DNA of 64,000 nucleotides from Clostridiales bacterium (GCA_029010495.1 JAQXKO010000025.1:79702-143701); one strand, 5' to 3'. Counted from the stretch's first letter, positions 34,630 through 44,820 are shown. The notes: generated by a model from the sequence alone, not told the origin. Program-made: numbers and translations.

Positions 34630-36549
34630 ATGGGTAAAATTAAGCTTCTTGATAAGGATACAATTAATAAAATTGCAGCAGGTGAAGTTGTAGAAAGACC
34701 TGTATCGGTTGTAAAAGAATTAATTGAAAATTCTATTGATGCAGGTGCTACCATGATATCCTGTGAAATAAAGGACGGCGGCAGAACCTTTATAAGAATT
34801 ACCGATAACGGCTGCGGCTTTGCTTCGGAAGATATAGAAATAGCTTTTTTACGTCATTCAACGAGTAAAATCAGGGGCGAGGAAGACTTAACTAATATTA
34901 AGAGCCTCGGCTTTAGAGGTGAGGCATTAAGCAGTATTTCCGCAGTAAGCAGGGTTGAACTGCTGACAAAAACAGCTGATGATTTCTTCGGTCACAGGTT
35001 TATTTGTGAAGGAGGAGAAAACAGAAGTTTTGAAGATGCAGGCACGCCAAACGGTACTACTATTATTGTAAGGGATTTGTTTTTTAATGTTCCGGCAAGA
35101 AGAAAGTTTCTTAAATCTGCCATGACTGAGGCAGGATACATCAATGATACAGTCAACAGGCTTGCTGAATCACATCCTGATATTTCTTTCAGATTTATCA
35201 ATCAGGGAAAGACCATATTGTTTACAAACGGAAACTGTAACGAAAAGGATACACTGTATTCAATATACGGCAGGGATATTGCATCTAATCTTATCAAGGT
35301 GAACTGTGATTCACCTGAATGCAGTATAACCGGATATATCGGAAAGCCTTGTATAATGCGTGGAAATCGTGTTCATGAAAATTATTATATAAACGGCAGA
35401 TACAGTAAATCGGTTATCATTACTAAAGCAATCGAAGAAGCATATAAGGGTTATTCAATGCAGCATAAATATCCCTTCACCTCCCTTCATTTTGAGTTTC
35501 CTTTAGAAAAGCTTGATATTAATGTGCATCCTACTAAAATGGAAGTCCGTTTACTGGACGGCGACTTTTATTATAATAAAATATATCAGACTATTCTTTA
35601 TGCACTTAAGTCAAGCAATATGATTGTTGATGCCGGTTATGAGAAAACAGCTAAAAATACTGATTCCGACAACATACTTGACAGTAAACCTTTTCCTTTT
35701 GAACAGTCCAGAATTAATGATTCTTCTGAACTAAATAATAAATCAAATATCCCTTCGGGTTATTCATATAATAATTCATTTAATGTTACTGTTCCGGACA
35801 GCTTTAAAGAAAAGGATTATTCATATAATGAGCCGACTGAAATTAAGTTGAAAAAAGATAATAATATCGTTACCTGTGAAGTGCCCGTGAAAGCCTCAAT
35901 TCAGCCTGAAATTTCAGATTTTACGCAGCTTTCTTTTGATGATAAGGAAAGCTTTATGAATGATAAAGAAGCAATTGATTATAAAATAGTTGGTCAGATT
36001 TTTAATACATATTGGATTGTTGAGCTTAATGAAACTATTTTTTGTATTGACCAGCATGCTGCCCACGAAAAAATCATATATGAGCGTATTTTAAAAAGAT
36101 ATCGTAACAGGGAGACCATGTCACAGCAGATTTTCCCGCCTGTGGTTGTAACTTTATCTTTACTTGAAATTGAGGTTCTGAAGCGATATAGGGAATATAT
36201 TGAAAAGCTTGGTTTTGAGATATCTGAATTTGGGGGAAGAGAATATAACATTAGTGCAGTTCCGACCGATTTATTTGGTTTGTTGCCGGAAGACTTCTTT
36301 AATACCCTGTTAGATTCATTATTTGACTCACCCGTTAAAGGGGAAATGGATTTTATCGTTGATAAAATTGCCGGAATGGCCTGTAAGGCAGCAATTAAAG
36401 GTAACATGAGTATTTCTTCTTCGGTAGCAAATGAAGTGATTAAAGAATTGTTACAGCTTGAAAATCCATATAATTGTCCTCATGGAAGACCTGTTATTAT
36501 TTCAATTTCCAAAAAGGATATAGAGAAAAAATTTAAACGTATTATTTAA
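34630..36549 (+). CDS. mutL: DNA mismatch repair protein MutL
   Basis: MutL couples mismatch recognition by MutS to downstream repair. The N-terminal GHKL ATPase is complete: INKIAAGEVVERPVSVVKEL, IRITDNGCGF, FLRHSTSKI, LGFRGEALSSISAVSRVEL. The C-terminal dimerisation/endonuclease domain has CIDQHAAHEKIIYERI, which contains the DQHA(x)2E(x)4E endonuclease motif, and the late motifs ACKAAIKG and CPHGRPVII. It is therefore the nicking type of MutL found in organisms without MutH. The 639-residue length is normal. mutS usually precedes it; here ftsK does, so mutS must be elsewhere or absent. miaA follows after nine bases. Confidence 0.96.
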   Translation: MGKIKLLDKDTINKIAAGEVVERPVSVVKELIENSIDAGATMISCEIKDGGRTFIRITDNGCGFASEDIEIAFLRHSTSKIRGEEDLTNIKSLGFRGEALSSISAVSRVELLTKTADDFFGHRFICEGGENRSFEDAGTPNGTTIIVRDLFFNVPARRKFLKSAMTEAGYINDTVNRLAESHPDISFRFINQGKTILFTNGNCNEKDTLYSIYGRDIASNLIKVNCDSPECSITGYIGKPCIMRGNRVHENYYINGRYSKSVIITKAIEEAYKGYSMQHKYPFTSLHFEFPLEKLDINVHPTKMEVRLLDGDFYYNKIYQTILYALKSSNMIVDAGYEKTAKNTDSDNILDSKPFPFEQSRINDSSELNNKSNIPSGYSYNNSFNVTVPDSFKEKDYSYNEPTEIKLKKDNNIVTCEVPVKASIQPEISDFTQLSFDDKESFMNDKEAIDYKIVGQIFNTYWIVELNETIFCIDQHAAHEKIIYERILKRYRNRETMSQQIFPPVVVTLSLLEIEVLKRYREYIEKLGFEISEFGGREYNISAVPTDLFGLLPEDFFNTLLDSLFDSPVKGEMDFIVDKIAGMACKAAIKGNMSISSSVANEVIKELLQLENPYNCPHGRPVIISISKKDIEKKFKRII

Positions 36550-36558
36550 GGAGAACAA

Positions 36559-37497
36559 ATGATTCCGTTAATTATTTTATCAGGTCCAACGGCTGTCGGA
36601 AAAACAAAACTGTCTATTGAGCTTGCCAGGTCATTAAATGCAGAGATAATCAGTGCTGATTCGATGCAGGTATATAGGGGTATGGATATAGGCACTGCTA
36701 AAATAACAGCTGATGAAATGGAGGGAATCAGACACCACCTCATAGATATTATTTCACCGTTTGATGAATGGAACGTTACCGAATTTGTTAAAAGATCAAA
36801 AGAGGCGATTAATGAAATTGTTGCCGGAGGAAAAGTACCTATTGTTACCGGCGGAACCGGATTTTATATTCAGGCTTTGATAAAAGATGTTGATTTTTCA
36901 AATGAAGAGGATACGTCAGTCAGAGATGAGCTTATTAGAACTGCTGATGAAAAAGGTTCGGAGTTTCTGTATCAGATGTTACGGGAGGTTGACCCCGAGT
37001 CTGCTGAAATCATTCATAAAAATAACTTAAAACGTGTTATCAGGGCATTGGAATTTTTCAGACTGCACGGCAAAAAAATATCTGAGCACAACAAGGAACA
37101 GACAGTTGATAATTCGCCTTATAATTATCTTTATTTTGTACTAAATGATGAACGGAGCAGGCTATACGAAAGAATTGACAGACGTGTTGATACTATGATT
37201 GATAACGGGCTTGTTGATGAAGTTGCTTCATTACGAAACCGTGGTCTTGACTTAAGCTATGTATCAATGCAGGGACTCGGATACAAAGAAATATACCGTT
37301 ATCTTTCCGGAGAAATCACTTTAGATGAAGCGGTTTATATTTTAAAAAGGGATACAAGACATTTTGCAAAACGTCAGCTTACATGGTTTAAAAGAGAAGA
37401 GAACGTTATTATGTTTGATAAAAGCAGATATAATAACGATAATGAAATACTTAATGAAATGGTTGAGCTTTACCGCAGAAAAATTTCAGGAAATTAA
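36559..37497 (+). CDS. miaA: tRNA dimethylallyltransferase
   Basis: MiaA transfers a dimethylallyl group to A37 of tRNAs reading codons that begin with U. The 312-residue product has the P-loop LSGPTAVGKTKLSIELA at residues 5-21, the substrate motif SADSMQVYRGMDIGTAK, VTGGTGFYIQALI near 100, and the C-terminal GLGYKEIYRYLSGE and RHFAKRQLTWFKRE. ATG 36559 follows AAGGAG. The mutL-miaA order is common in Firmicutes. Confidence 0.96.
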   Translation: MIPLIILSGPTAVGKTKLSIELARSLNAEIISADSMQVYRGMDIGTAKITADEMEGIRHHLIDIISPFDEWNVTEFVKRSKEAINEIVAGGKVPIVTGGTGFYIQALIKDVDFSNEEDTSVRDELIRTADEKGSEFLYQMLREVDPESAEIIHKNNLKRVIRALEFFRLHGKKISEHNKEQTVDNSPYNYLYFVLNDERSRLYERIDRRVDTMIDNGLVDEVASLRNRGLDLSYVSMQGLGYKEIYRYLSGEITLDEAVYILKRDTRHFAKRQLTWFKREENVIMFDKSRYNNDNEILNEMVELYRRKISGN

Positions 37498-37517
37498 TTT
37501 TTATGAGAGGAATCGGG

Positions 37518-38798
37518 ATGGATTTAAATAATATATATAATGAACTTGGTGTTGATAAGGAGGTTTTTGATTTCTGCAGTGATATTGAAGCAACACTTAA
37601 GAATCGCTTTGATGCGATTGATAAAATCGCTGAATATAATCAGCTTAAGGTATTAAATGCATTCAGAAGCTGTAAGGTTAGCGAAGGCTGTCTTTATGGT
37701 TCTACGGGCTACGGTTATAATGATATGGGCAGGGATACTCTTGAGGAGGTTTATGCAAAGGTATTTAATACTGAGAGCGCGCTTGTAAGGTCACAGATTG
37801 CCTGCGGAACACATGCTTTGTCAACTGCTTTGTTTGCGATATTAAGACCGGGTGATGAATTGCTGTCACCGGTTGGTAAACCATATGATACCTTAGAGGG
37901 AATAATCGGTATTAATCCTCTGCCGGGAAGTCTTACGGAATTCGGAGTTACCTACAGACAGGTAGATTTACTGGAGGACGGAGGCTTTGATTATGAAAAA
38001 ATCAGAGATTCCATAAATGCTAAAACCAAGCTTATTACAATCCAGCGTTCTAAAGGTTACCAGACAAGACCGACTTTATCGGTTGAAAGAATCGGTGAGC
38101 TTATTAAATTTGTCAAGGGTGTAAAACCGGATGTAATCGTTATGGTTGATAACTGTTACGGTGAATTTGTCGAAATTATTGAGCCGAGTGATGTCGGAGC
38201 TGATCTCTGCATCGGTTCCCTTATTAAAAATCCTGGCGGCGGTCTTGCACCGACAGGTGGTTATATTGTAGGTAAAAAATCATTGGTTGATTTATGCGCC
38301 TACAGACTTACAACACCCGGATTAGGTAAAGAGGTCGGAGCCTCTCTTGGAGTAAACACTTCTTTTTATCAGGGACTTTTCCTTGCTCCTACAATTGTTG
38401 CGGGAGCACTTAAAGGTGCCATATTTGCAGCCTGCGTATATGAAAAGCTCGGTTACAGATGCGTTCCTGATGCCACTGAACCGAGATATGATATTATACA
38501 ATCTGTTGTACTTGGTTCTCCCGAAAAGCTGATTGCGTTTTGTAAGGGAATACAGGCGGCAGCACCGGTGGACAGCTTTGTTGTTCCCGAACCATGGCCT
38601 ATGCCGGGATATCAAAGCGATGTAATTATGGCTGCAGGAGCATTTATTCAGGGCTCATCAATTGAATTATCTGCAGACGGACCGCTTACGGAACCTTACG
38701 CAGTATATTTTCAGGGCGGATTAACGTGGTTTCATGCAAAATATGGTATTATTATGTCGCTTGAAATGCTATATAAAGAAAAATTAATAACTCTTTAA
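37518..38798 (+). CDS. PLP-dependent methionine gamma-lyase family protein (YnbB type)
   Basis: The 426-residue product belongs to the Cys/Met metabolism PLP-enzyme group known as the YnbB or aluminium-resistance family. Features are SEGCLYGSTGYGYNDMGRDTLE, RSQIACGTHALSTALFAILRPGDEL, VDNCYGEFVE, and GSLIKNPGGGLAPTGGYI, in which Lys is the probable PLP ligand. The reaction is likely a C-S lyase step but is not established for this subgroup. ynbB also lies near miaA in Bacillus. ATG 37518 is preferred because GAGAGGA (37505-37511) is well spaced from it; ATG 37503, five codons upstream, is the alternative. Confidence 0.85.
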   Translation: MDLNNIYNELGVDKEVFDFCSDIEATLKNRFDAIDKIAEYNQLKVLNAFRSCKVSEGCLYGSTGYGYNDMGRDTLEEVYAKVFNTESALVRSQIACGTHALSTALFAILRPGDELLSPVGKPYDTLEGIIGINPLPGSLTEFGVTYRQVDLLEDGGFDYEKIRDSINAKTKLITIQRSKGYQTRPTLSVERIGELIKFVKGVKPDVIVMVDNCYGEFVEIIEPSDVGADLCIGSLIKNPGGGLAPTGGYIVGKKSLVDLCAYRLTTPGLGKEVGASLGVNTSFYQGLFLAPTIVAGALKGAIFAACVYEKLGYRCVPDATEPRYDIIQSVVLGSPEKLIAFCKGIQAAAPVDSFVVPEPWPMPGYQSDVIMAAGAFIQGSSIELSADGPLTEPYAVYFQGGLTWFHAKYGIIMSLEMLYKEKLITL

Positions 38799-38880
38799 TA
38801 CCAATTTGAGATATTTTATGGTAATATAATAAATTATTATATATTGTTCTGGCACACAACATTTTTTTACGGAGGATGTT

Positions 38881-39567
38881 ATGGGCAATATTGATAATTG
38901 GACAATTAATGAAAAACCATATGAAAAATGTAAGGAGTACGGCCCTTCGTCACTGACTGATTCGGAGCTTCTTGCTGTTATATTAAGGACAGGCAGTAAA
39001 GATATTTCAGTATTTGAATTATCAAAGAAGATGCTTGGTTCAAACAGTGATGGCAAAGCTTTGATGAAATTGTCTGAAAAGACAGCCTACGAGCTTATGC
39101 AATATCCGGGGATTGGACAGATTAAGGCAATTCTGCTTGAATGTATATTCGAGCTTGCAAGACGTCTGTGGAAGATAAGAATAGACAGACCAGTTAAATT
39201 CAATAATCCCTCTGAAATTGCAAATTATTATTATGAGGATATGAAATACCTGAAGGTTGAACAGGTAAAGCTGCTGCTTTTAAATACAAAGGGCGGTCTG
39301 ATAAAGGAATTGACCTTATCTTCGGGTACTGTCAATCATTGTCTTGTGTCTTCACGAGAAATATTGATTGAATGCCTCAGATATGAAGCGGTCAATTTTA
39401 TTTTGATTCACAATCATCCTACAGGCGACCCTGCGCCGAGCATTGAAGATATTGAACTTACGAAAAATATAGACAGCGCTGCATGTATAGTAGGAGTAAA
39501 TCTTATTGATCATATTGTGATAGGTGACCATTGCTATGTCAGTTTGAAGGAAGAAAGATACATATAA
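38881..39567 (+). CDS. radC: RadC family JAB1/MPN domain protein
   Basis: The 228-residue protein has an N-terminal helix-hairpin-helix region (LMQYPGIGQIKAILLECIFE) and a C-terminal JAMM metalloprotease-like domain. The metal motif reads LIHNHPTGDPAPSIEDIELT, followed by LIDHIVIGDHCYVSLKEE. RadC was once linked to DNA repair, but its real function is unresolved. ATG 38881 follows a good GGAGG. It directly precedes mreB, an order seen in many Firmicutes. Confidence 0.93.
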   Translation: MGNIDNWTINEKPYEKCKEYGPSSLTDSELLAVILRTGSKDISVFELSKKMLGSNSDGKALMKLSEKTAYELMQYPGIGQIKAILLECIFELARRLWKIRIDRPVKFNNPSEIANYYYEDMKYLKVEQVKLLLLNTKGGLIKELTLSSGTVNHCLVSSREILIECLRYEAVNFILIHNHPTGDPAPSIEDIELTKNIDSAACIVGVNLIDHIVIGDHCYVSLKEERYI

Positions 39568-39579
39568 AAGGAGATAAAG

Positions 39580-40569
39580 ATGGCAACCAAATTATTTGGA
39601 GTAGATTTTGGTACAGATTCTTTGAAAATATATCAAAAAGGATTGGGCATGGTGTATGATCAGCGCACCGTCCTTGCGATGAAAGGCAAAAATTATATTG
39701 CAGTCGGCAATGAAGCTTATGAAATGTACGGAAAAGCTCCGGAATATATAAATATTGATTTCCCTGTTAAAAAGGGTGTAATTGCAAGTATTGATAAAAT
39801 GCTTGCTTTTATGAATTGCGTTTTTATGGATATGTCCAGAGAATACGGTAAAATTCGAGGCGCTAAATTTTATATATGTGTTCCGTCTGATATTACGGAT
39901 GTTGAGAAGAAAGCATTTTATGATATTATAGATAAATCTTTTATCAGACCAAGAAAAATATATATGATTGATAAGCCTGTTGCCAACGCAAAGGGTCTTG
40001 GAATAGATATTGATAAATCAAAGGGCACGCTTATAGTTGATATCGGTGCAGATACAACCGAAATATCAATTATAGCAAACGGCGGAGTGGTAATCAGCCG
40101 ACTTATTCCTGTCGGCGGACGTGCTCTTGATGAAGTAATCGTAACGCATTTAAGAAGATGTCATAATCTTATAATCGGTGACAAATCAGCTGAAGCATTA
40201 AAGAAAAAGGTTGCAAGCTTTAATGAGATTGACAAATATGCTCCTGTTTACGGGCGTGATGTTGTATCCGGGCTGCCTATGGAAAAGAAGGTAACCACAA
40301 AGGAAATTCGTCCCGTCATCGGTGAACCTCTGAATATTATCATTGATAATATCAGACAGATTTTAGAGAGGACTCCGCCTGAAATTTCCGCTGATATTTT
40401 CTCTGACGGAATGTATCTTGTAGGCGGAAGCAGTCGAATTACCGGTATTGATGATTATATAGAAGACGCTACAAGACTTAATGTACACCTGACATCTGAT
40501 CCGTCCGGTATCGCTGCATTGGGGCTTGGTGTTATTATGGAAGATGATTCATTTTTTAATAATAAATAA
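39580..40569 (+). CDS. mreB: MreB-like actin homologue
   Basis: The 329-residue product has the actin-fold ATPase signatures of MreB: phosphate 1 loop GVDFGTDSLKIY at residues 7-18, phosphate 2 VDIGADTTEISIIANGG near 150, and an adenosine loop YLVGGSSRITGIDDYI near 285. MreB filaments organise side-wall synthesis with MreC, MreD, PBP2 and RodA, all encoded just downstream. It is clearly diverged: the usual DGVIAD is KGVIAS and the usual TGGGALLRGLD is VGGSSRITGID. Still, context makes the role very likely. Confidence 0.9.
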   Translation: MATKLFGVDFGTDSLKIYQKGLGMVYDQRTVLAMKGKNYIAVGNEAYEMYGKAPEYINIDFPVKKGVIASIDKMLAFMNCVFMDMSREYGKIRGAKFYICVPSDITDVEKKAFYDIIDKSFIRPRKIYMIDKPVANAKGLGIDIDKSKGTLIVDIGADTTEISIIANGGVVISRLIPVGGRALDEVIVTHLRRCHNLIIGDKSAEALKKKVASFNEIDKYAPVYGRDVVSGLPMEKKVTTKEIRPVIGEPLNIIIDNIRQILERTPPEISADIFSDGMYLVGGSSRITGIDDYIEDATRLNVHLTSDPSGIAALGLGVIMEDDSFFNNK

Positions 40570-40580
40570 CGGAGGCATAA

Positions 40581-41438
40581 GTGAACAAAAACAGATTTAA
40601 ATATAATTTGGAACCCAGATATATTCTTTTGTTTTGTACAATTATTCTTATTTTTTTGATTTTTTTATCATATAAATTCGGTAATCTTATTATGCCTGTT
40701 AAAACAGGTATCAATAGTGCCATAACACCTGTACAAAAGGGTATAACCGTTGTCGGTAAATATCTGGTAAATATCAGAGATAATTTTAAAGATGCTGATA
40801 CACTTCGCAAGGAAAATGCTGCTTTGCAGGCTGATTATGATGAGCTTCTTGCAAAATATAACGCTAAAATGACTGATTCGTACGAATTAGAACAGCTTAA
40901 GGCATTATTTGAACTTAAAAACAAATACAGTGATTATGATACGGTCGGAGCTCATGTGATTGCAAGTGACACGATTGGCTATAATTCCAAATTTACAATA
41001 GATAAAGGAAGTAATGACGGAATCACAAAGGATATGAATGTCATCGCCAAGAACGGACTGGTAGGAATTGTTACCGAGGTAGGAAGCAATTATTCGATAG
41101 TCAGAAGTATTGTGGATGACAATTCTTATGTGGCTTCTACAATATTAAAGGCATCGGATTCCTGTATGGTCAGAGGAGATCTTAAGCTTATGGATGAGGG
41201 ACATATACTTGTATATGATATTCCTTTGTCAAGCGAGGTTGCTAATAATTTTCAGGTTGTTACATCGAAAGAAAGTACTAAATATCTTCCTAATCTGCTT
41301 ATAGGATATATATCTAACGTGACAGTAAGCAGCGACGGACTTACAAAGGTTGCTTATCTTACTCCTGTTGTGGATTTTGCAAGGCTTGATGCCGTACTTG
41401 TAATTACAACCGTCAAAGAAAATATTACAGAAGAATAA
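40581..41438 (+). CDS. mreC: Rod shape-determining protein MreC
   Basis: MreC is a bitopic membrane protein that links MreB to the extracellular wall-synthesis enzymes. The 285-residue product has a short cytoplasmic start, a membrane helix (about 13-33), a coiled coil (about 70-113, ADTLRKENAALQADYDELL) and a C-terminal double beta-barrel domain with VIASDTIGYNSKFTIDKGSNDGI and KNGLVGIVTEVGSNYSIVRS. It begins with GTG 40581, five bases after GGAGG. It lies between mreB and mreD. Confidence 0.94.
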   Translation: MNKNRFKYNLEPRYILLFCTIILIFLIFLSYKFGNLIMPVKTGINSAITPVQKGITVVGKYLVNIRDNFKDADTLRKENAALQADYDELLAKYNAKMTDSYELEQLKALFELKNKYSDYDTVGAHVIASDTIGYNSKFTIDKGSNDGITKDMNVIAKNGLVGIVTEVGSNYSIVRSIVDDNSYVASTILKASDSCMVRGDLKLMDEGHILVYDIPLSSEVANNFQVVTSKESTKYLPNLLIGYISNVTVSSDGLTKVAYLTPVVDFARLDAVLVITTVKENITEE

Positions 41439-41449
41439 CGGAGGAATGT

Positions 41450-41956
41450 ATGCTTTTTTTTGTTGTGTATCTGGTAGAGTTAATAATATGTTTTCTCTTA
41501 CAAAATACAATATTTGCAAAACTAAATATCGGTGGCATAGTTCCTGACCTTCTCATAGTTCTTGTTGTTTCCATTGCCTATGAAAGAGGTAAGGTTTCGG
41601 GACTTTTTATGGGCATTATTGCAGGACTTTTACTTGATATTACACAGGGAACGCTTTTGGGAGTATATGCCCTCTGTTATATGTTTATAGGATATCTTGT
41701 GGGATTTCTGGCAAAGTATTATGTGAAAAATGATACTGTTTTACCTCTATGCATGCTTTCCTTGTCGGAATTTACATTTATGATTTATTCATATATTACA
41801 GGCATGCTCACTCACAGAAGATTTGAGATATTTTATTATATAAAAAGAATAATGCTTCCCAAGGTTTTATATACGGCAATTGTCGGCATTATATTATATA
41901 AAATATTTGATTATGTTTTTTTGCGTGTAATTACTCCGTCAAATGAGGATGAATAA
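41450..41956 (+). CDS. mreD: Rod shape-determining protein MreD
   Basis: The 168-residue hydrophobic protein has about five membrane segments and weak sequence conservation, as usual for MreD. The pattern VPDLLIVLVVSIAYERGKVSGLFMGIIAGLLLDI is diagnostic in kind and matches this family's central helices. It follows GGAGG closely, sits after mreC, and its stop overlaps the PBP2 start by one base (TAATG), indicating coupled translation. Confidence 0.9.
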   Translation: MLFFVVYLVELIICFLLQNTIFAKLNIGGIVPDLLIVLVVSIAYERGKVSGLFMGIIAGLLLDITQGTLLGVYALCYMFIGYLVGFLAKYYVKNDTVLPLCMLSLSEFTFMIYSYITGMLTHRRFEIFYYIKRIMLPKVLYTAIVGIILYKIFDYVFLRVITPSNEDE

Positions 41957-44820
41957 TGATTCAAAGAATTATTGAAAAACTTAAGGATATTTCATTAAAT
42001 CGTCTTTTAATAGCGTTTTTCGTTATACTGTTTTTATATTCTTTTATCACAATAAGATTATTTAAAATTCAGATAATCGAGCATGATAACAATGCATCAA
42101 ACCAGGAAATGAATGTTTCACTTGAAGAAGGGTACAGAACCGTATCGCTATTTACGAATCCTGTAAGAGGAATGATATATGATCGTGACGGTGATGTACT
42201 GGCATATAATGAATCGGTTTATAATCTGGATTTTTTCAATTCTGCCTCATTAAAAACAAATGCAGAAAAAAATGCGGCAATTTATGAGCTGATTCAGCTT
42301 TTGAAAAAAAATAATCTGGAAAAGGAATTTGATTTTCCGCTGATAATCAATGAATACGGACAGTTGACATATACCGTAGCTGATAATGCTTTATTAAGAT
42401 TTTTAAAGAATTGTTATGCACTCCCTTCGGCAAATATGCTTACCGAGGCACAGAAGAATACTACACCGGACGAGCTTTTCAATTATCTGCGTCACGGTAC
42501 TTCATATAGTTCAATGTTCGGCATTGATGATAAATATACAAGGGAAGAAGCTCTTGAAATCATGAGCTATCGTTACCAGCTGTATATTAACAATCCGTCT
42601 TACAGCTCCATAAGACTTGTATCTGACATACCTGAAGACATGAAGGTTGTTATAATGGAGAATCTGGCGGTAATTCCGTGTATTGAAATTTCAAAATCAT
42701 ATAAAAGAGTTTATAAAGATGCTGTATATTTTTCCCATATAATCGGTTACATCGGTAAAATTAATGAAAATGAATTAAATTCATATAAGGAAGAAGGGTT
42801 TGAAAATTATAACCTTAACAGCTATGTCGGCAAATCAGGAGTTGAAAAATCATATGATTCATATCTGCAGGGAGACCTTGGAGAGATAAAGGTCACAATA
42901 AATAAGCTTGGACAGGTTGTCAAAAAAGAGGTTGTCAGTGAACCGGTTGAAGGAAATGACCTTCATCTGTGTGTTGACAGGGAGGCTCAGATAGCGGGTT
43001 ATTTTATTGTTGAAAAAAATGTTGCCGCGATTCTTTTGAATAAAGTTGTAAATTCCTACAGCTACGGTACAAAAGGCACCAGTGCTGACGGTATTACTAT
43101 ACCTGTATATGAAGTTTATAATGCATTTATTGCAAATAATCTGATTGATATTAAAGCATTGGAGGATGTTGATAATAATACCGATGCCGAAAAAAGAGTA
43201 TATAAGGCATTTGCGGATTATAAGAATAAAATCGATAATCGACTTAGGGAAATGCTGGATATTAATTATAAAATCCCTTATAAAAATCTTGCGGATTACA
43301 ACAAATCCTATTGTGATTATATATATGATAAGCTGCGTGGTGACTGGGGAATCATTAATATTAATATTGATTATGACAGTGATTATTTTGTAAGCTATAA
43401 TGACGGAGAAATCAGTCTTGCACAATGGATTCTTAAATGCATTGAAAACGGTAATGTAAATACAAAGGCATTTAAGCTTGAAGACGGTTATTATGAATCA
43501 GGAGAAATATACGAGTTTATCGTAAAGTATATTTTTGATAAAATATATGACGAAACAGGATTTGATAAGCTTCTGTACAGAACATTGATTTTTGATAATT
43601 CAATATCAGGTCGCGACTTATGTCTGATATTATACGACCAGGGTGTTCTGAAGCCGGATAAGGACAGCTATAACGGGCTTTTGAATTATAAATTATCAGC
43701 TTATGATTTCATAAAAAGAAAAATCAATAATCTCGAGCTTTCTCCGGCAATGCTTGCATTAAAACCATATACCGGCTCTCTTGTTGTAACTGATCCGTTA
43801 AACGGAAATGTCATAGCTATGTGTTCATATCCGGGCTACGATAATAATAAACTGACTAATTCAATAGACTATGAGTATTACAATAAGCTTTCAAACGACT
43901 TATCATATCCGATGCTCTGCAGTGCGACACAGTCAAAGACCACAACGGGTTCAACCTTTAAACCGTTAACATCGATTTTGGCATTAACTGAAGGATATAT
44001 TACAACAGGAACTTATATTCATGATGATGTTAAATTTAGTAAGATTTCTCCTTCGCCTGCATGCTGGGCATCATACGGACACGGTTCAATTAATGTTTCC
44101 GGTGCAATTATGCATTCGTGTAACTATTTTTTCTTTGAAACGGCTTATAAATTTTCAACAACTTCAAATGGTAATTATTCTGATGAATTAGGCTTAAGTG
44201 TTATTCACAAATATACTAAAAAGTTTGGCTTTAATGCATTAAGCGGTGTAGAAATATCCGAAACAATGCCTGTTCCGTCTAATACGGATGCCATACGTAC
44301 ATCAATCGGTTATTATCATAATTTTGCACCGGTTCAAATTGCACGATATGCTACTACAATTGCCAATAAGGGTACATGCTACAATCTTACCTTAATTAAT
44401 AATGTTAAAAGCAAGGATGGGAATATTATTTATCAGCATACTCCTTCTGTATACAATGAACTTTCAGAGGTTGCCGCGACTTCATGGAATGCCGTTCATA
44501 TTGGCATGAATCAGGTTGTTAATGCTTCTCCGTCAATGAAGAAGCTGTTTGGTCCGTGCGGACAGATAGTTGCAGGAAAGACGGGTACTGCACAGGTAAG
44601 TAAATCTCAGCCTAGTAATGCATTGTTTATTTCGTTTGCACCATATGACAATCCGAAAATATGTGTAACTGCGGTTCTTCCAAATGGTTATACATCATCA
44701 AATGCTGCAGCAACAGCAGCAGAATTTTATTCGTATTATTTCAAAAATATTAATGCGGAAAATCTTCTTTCGGGAAAAGTATATGCCGGCAAACAGGAAT
44801 CATTTGTTGTAGGAGACTAA
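41956..44820 (+). CDS. mrdA: Penicillin-binding protein 2 (elongasome transpeptidase), unusually long
   Basis: This class B PBP cross-links peptidoglycan in the elongation machinery with RodA. It has one membrane helix (about 17-36), a pedestal domain with FTNPVRGMIYDRDGDVLAYN, and a transpeptidase domain. The active-site Ser666 is in GSTFKPL (SxxK), Ser721-Cys-Asn723 forms SxN, and Lys875 starts KTGTAQ. At 954 residues it is some 250-300 longer than typical PBP2. The extra length lies between the pedestal (about residue 355) and the catalytic domain (about 600). It is rich in Asp, Asn and Tyr and has no recognisable motif. Confidence 0.93.
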   Translation: MIQRIIEKLKDISLNRLLIAFFVILFLYSFITIRLFKIQIIEHDNNASNQEMNVSLEEGYRTVSLFTNPVRGMIYDRDGDVLAYNESVYNLDFFNSASLKTNAEKNAAIYELIQLLKKNNLEKEFDFPLIINEYGQLTYTVADNALLRFLKNCYALPSANMLTEAQKNTTPDELFNYLRHGTSYSSMFGIDDKYTREEALEIMSYRYQLYINNPSYSSIRLVSDIPEDMKVVIMENLAVIPCIEISKSYKRVYKDAVYFSHIIGYIGKINENELNSYKEEGFENYNLNSYVGKSGVEKSYDSYLQGDLGEIKVTINKLGQVVKKEVVSEPVEGNDLHLCVDREAQIAGYFIVEKNVAAILLNKVVNSYSYGTKGTSADGITIPVYEVYNAFIANNLIDIKALEDVDNNTDAEKRVYKAFADYKNKIDNRLREMLDINYKIPYKNLADYNKSYCDYIYDKLRGDWGIININIDYDSDYFVSYNDGEISLAQWILKCIENGNVNTKAFKLEDGYYESGEIYEFIVKYIFDKIYDETGFDKLLYRTLIFDNSISGRDLCLILYDQGVLKPDKDSYNGLLNYKLSAYDFIKRKINNLELSPAMLALKPYTGSLVVTDPLNGNVIAMCSYPGYDNNKLTNSIDYEYYNKLSNDLSYPMLCSATQSKTTTGSTFKPLTSILALTEGYITTGTYIHDDVKFSKISPSPACWASYGHGSINVSGAIMHSCNYFFFETAYKFSTTSNGNYSDELGLSVIHKYTKKFGFNALSGVEISETMPVPSNTDAIRTSIGYYHNFAPVQIARYATTIANKGTCYNLTLINNVKSKDGNIIYQHTPSVYNELSEVAATSWNAVHIGMNQVVNASPSMKKLFGPCGQIVAGKTGTAQVSKSQPSNALFISFAPYDNPKICVTAVLPNGYTSSNAAATAAEFYSYYFKNINAENLLSGKVYAGKQESFVVGD

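Noticed and set aside
34630..36549. MutL as evidence of a lost mutS
   Set aside because: mutS is often unlinked; its absence from this window says nothing about the genome.
42859..43425. 188-codon open frame antisense to PBP2
   Set aside because: Ile/Asn-rich product typical of AT-rich antisense; no start signals and the sense gene is certain.
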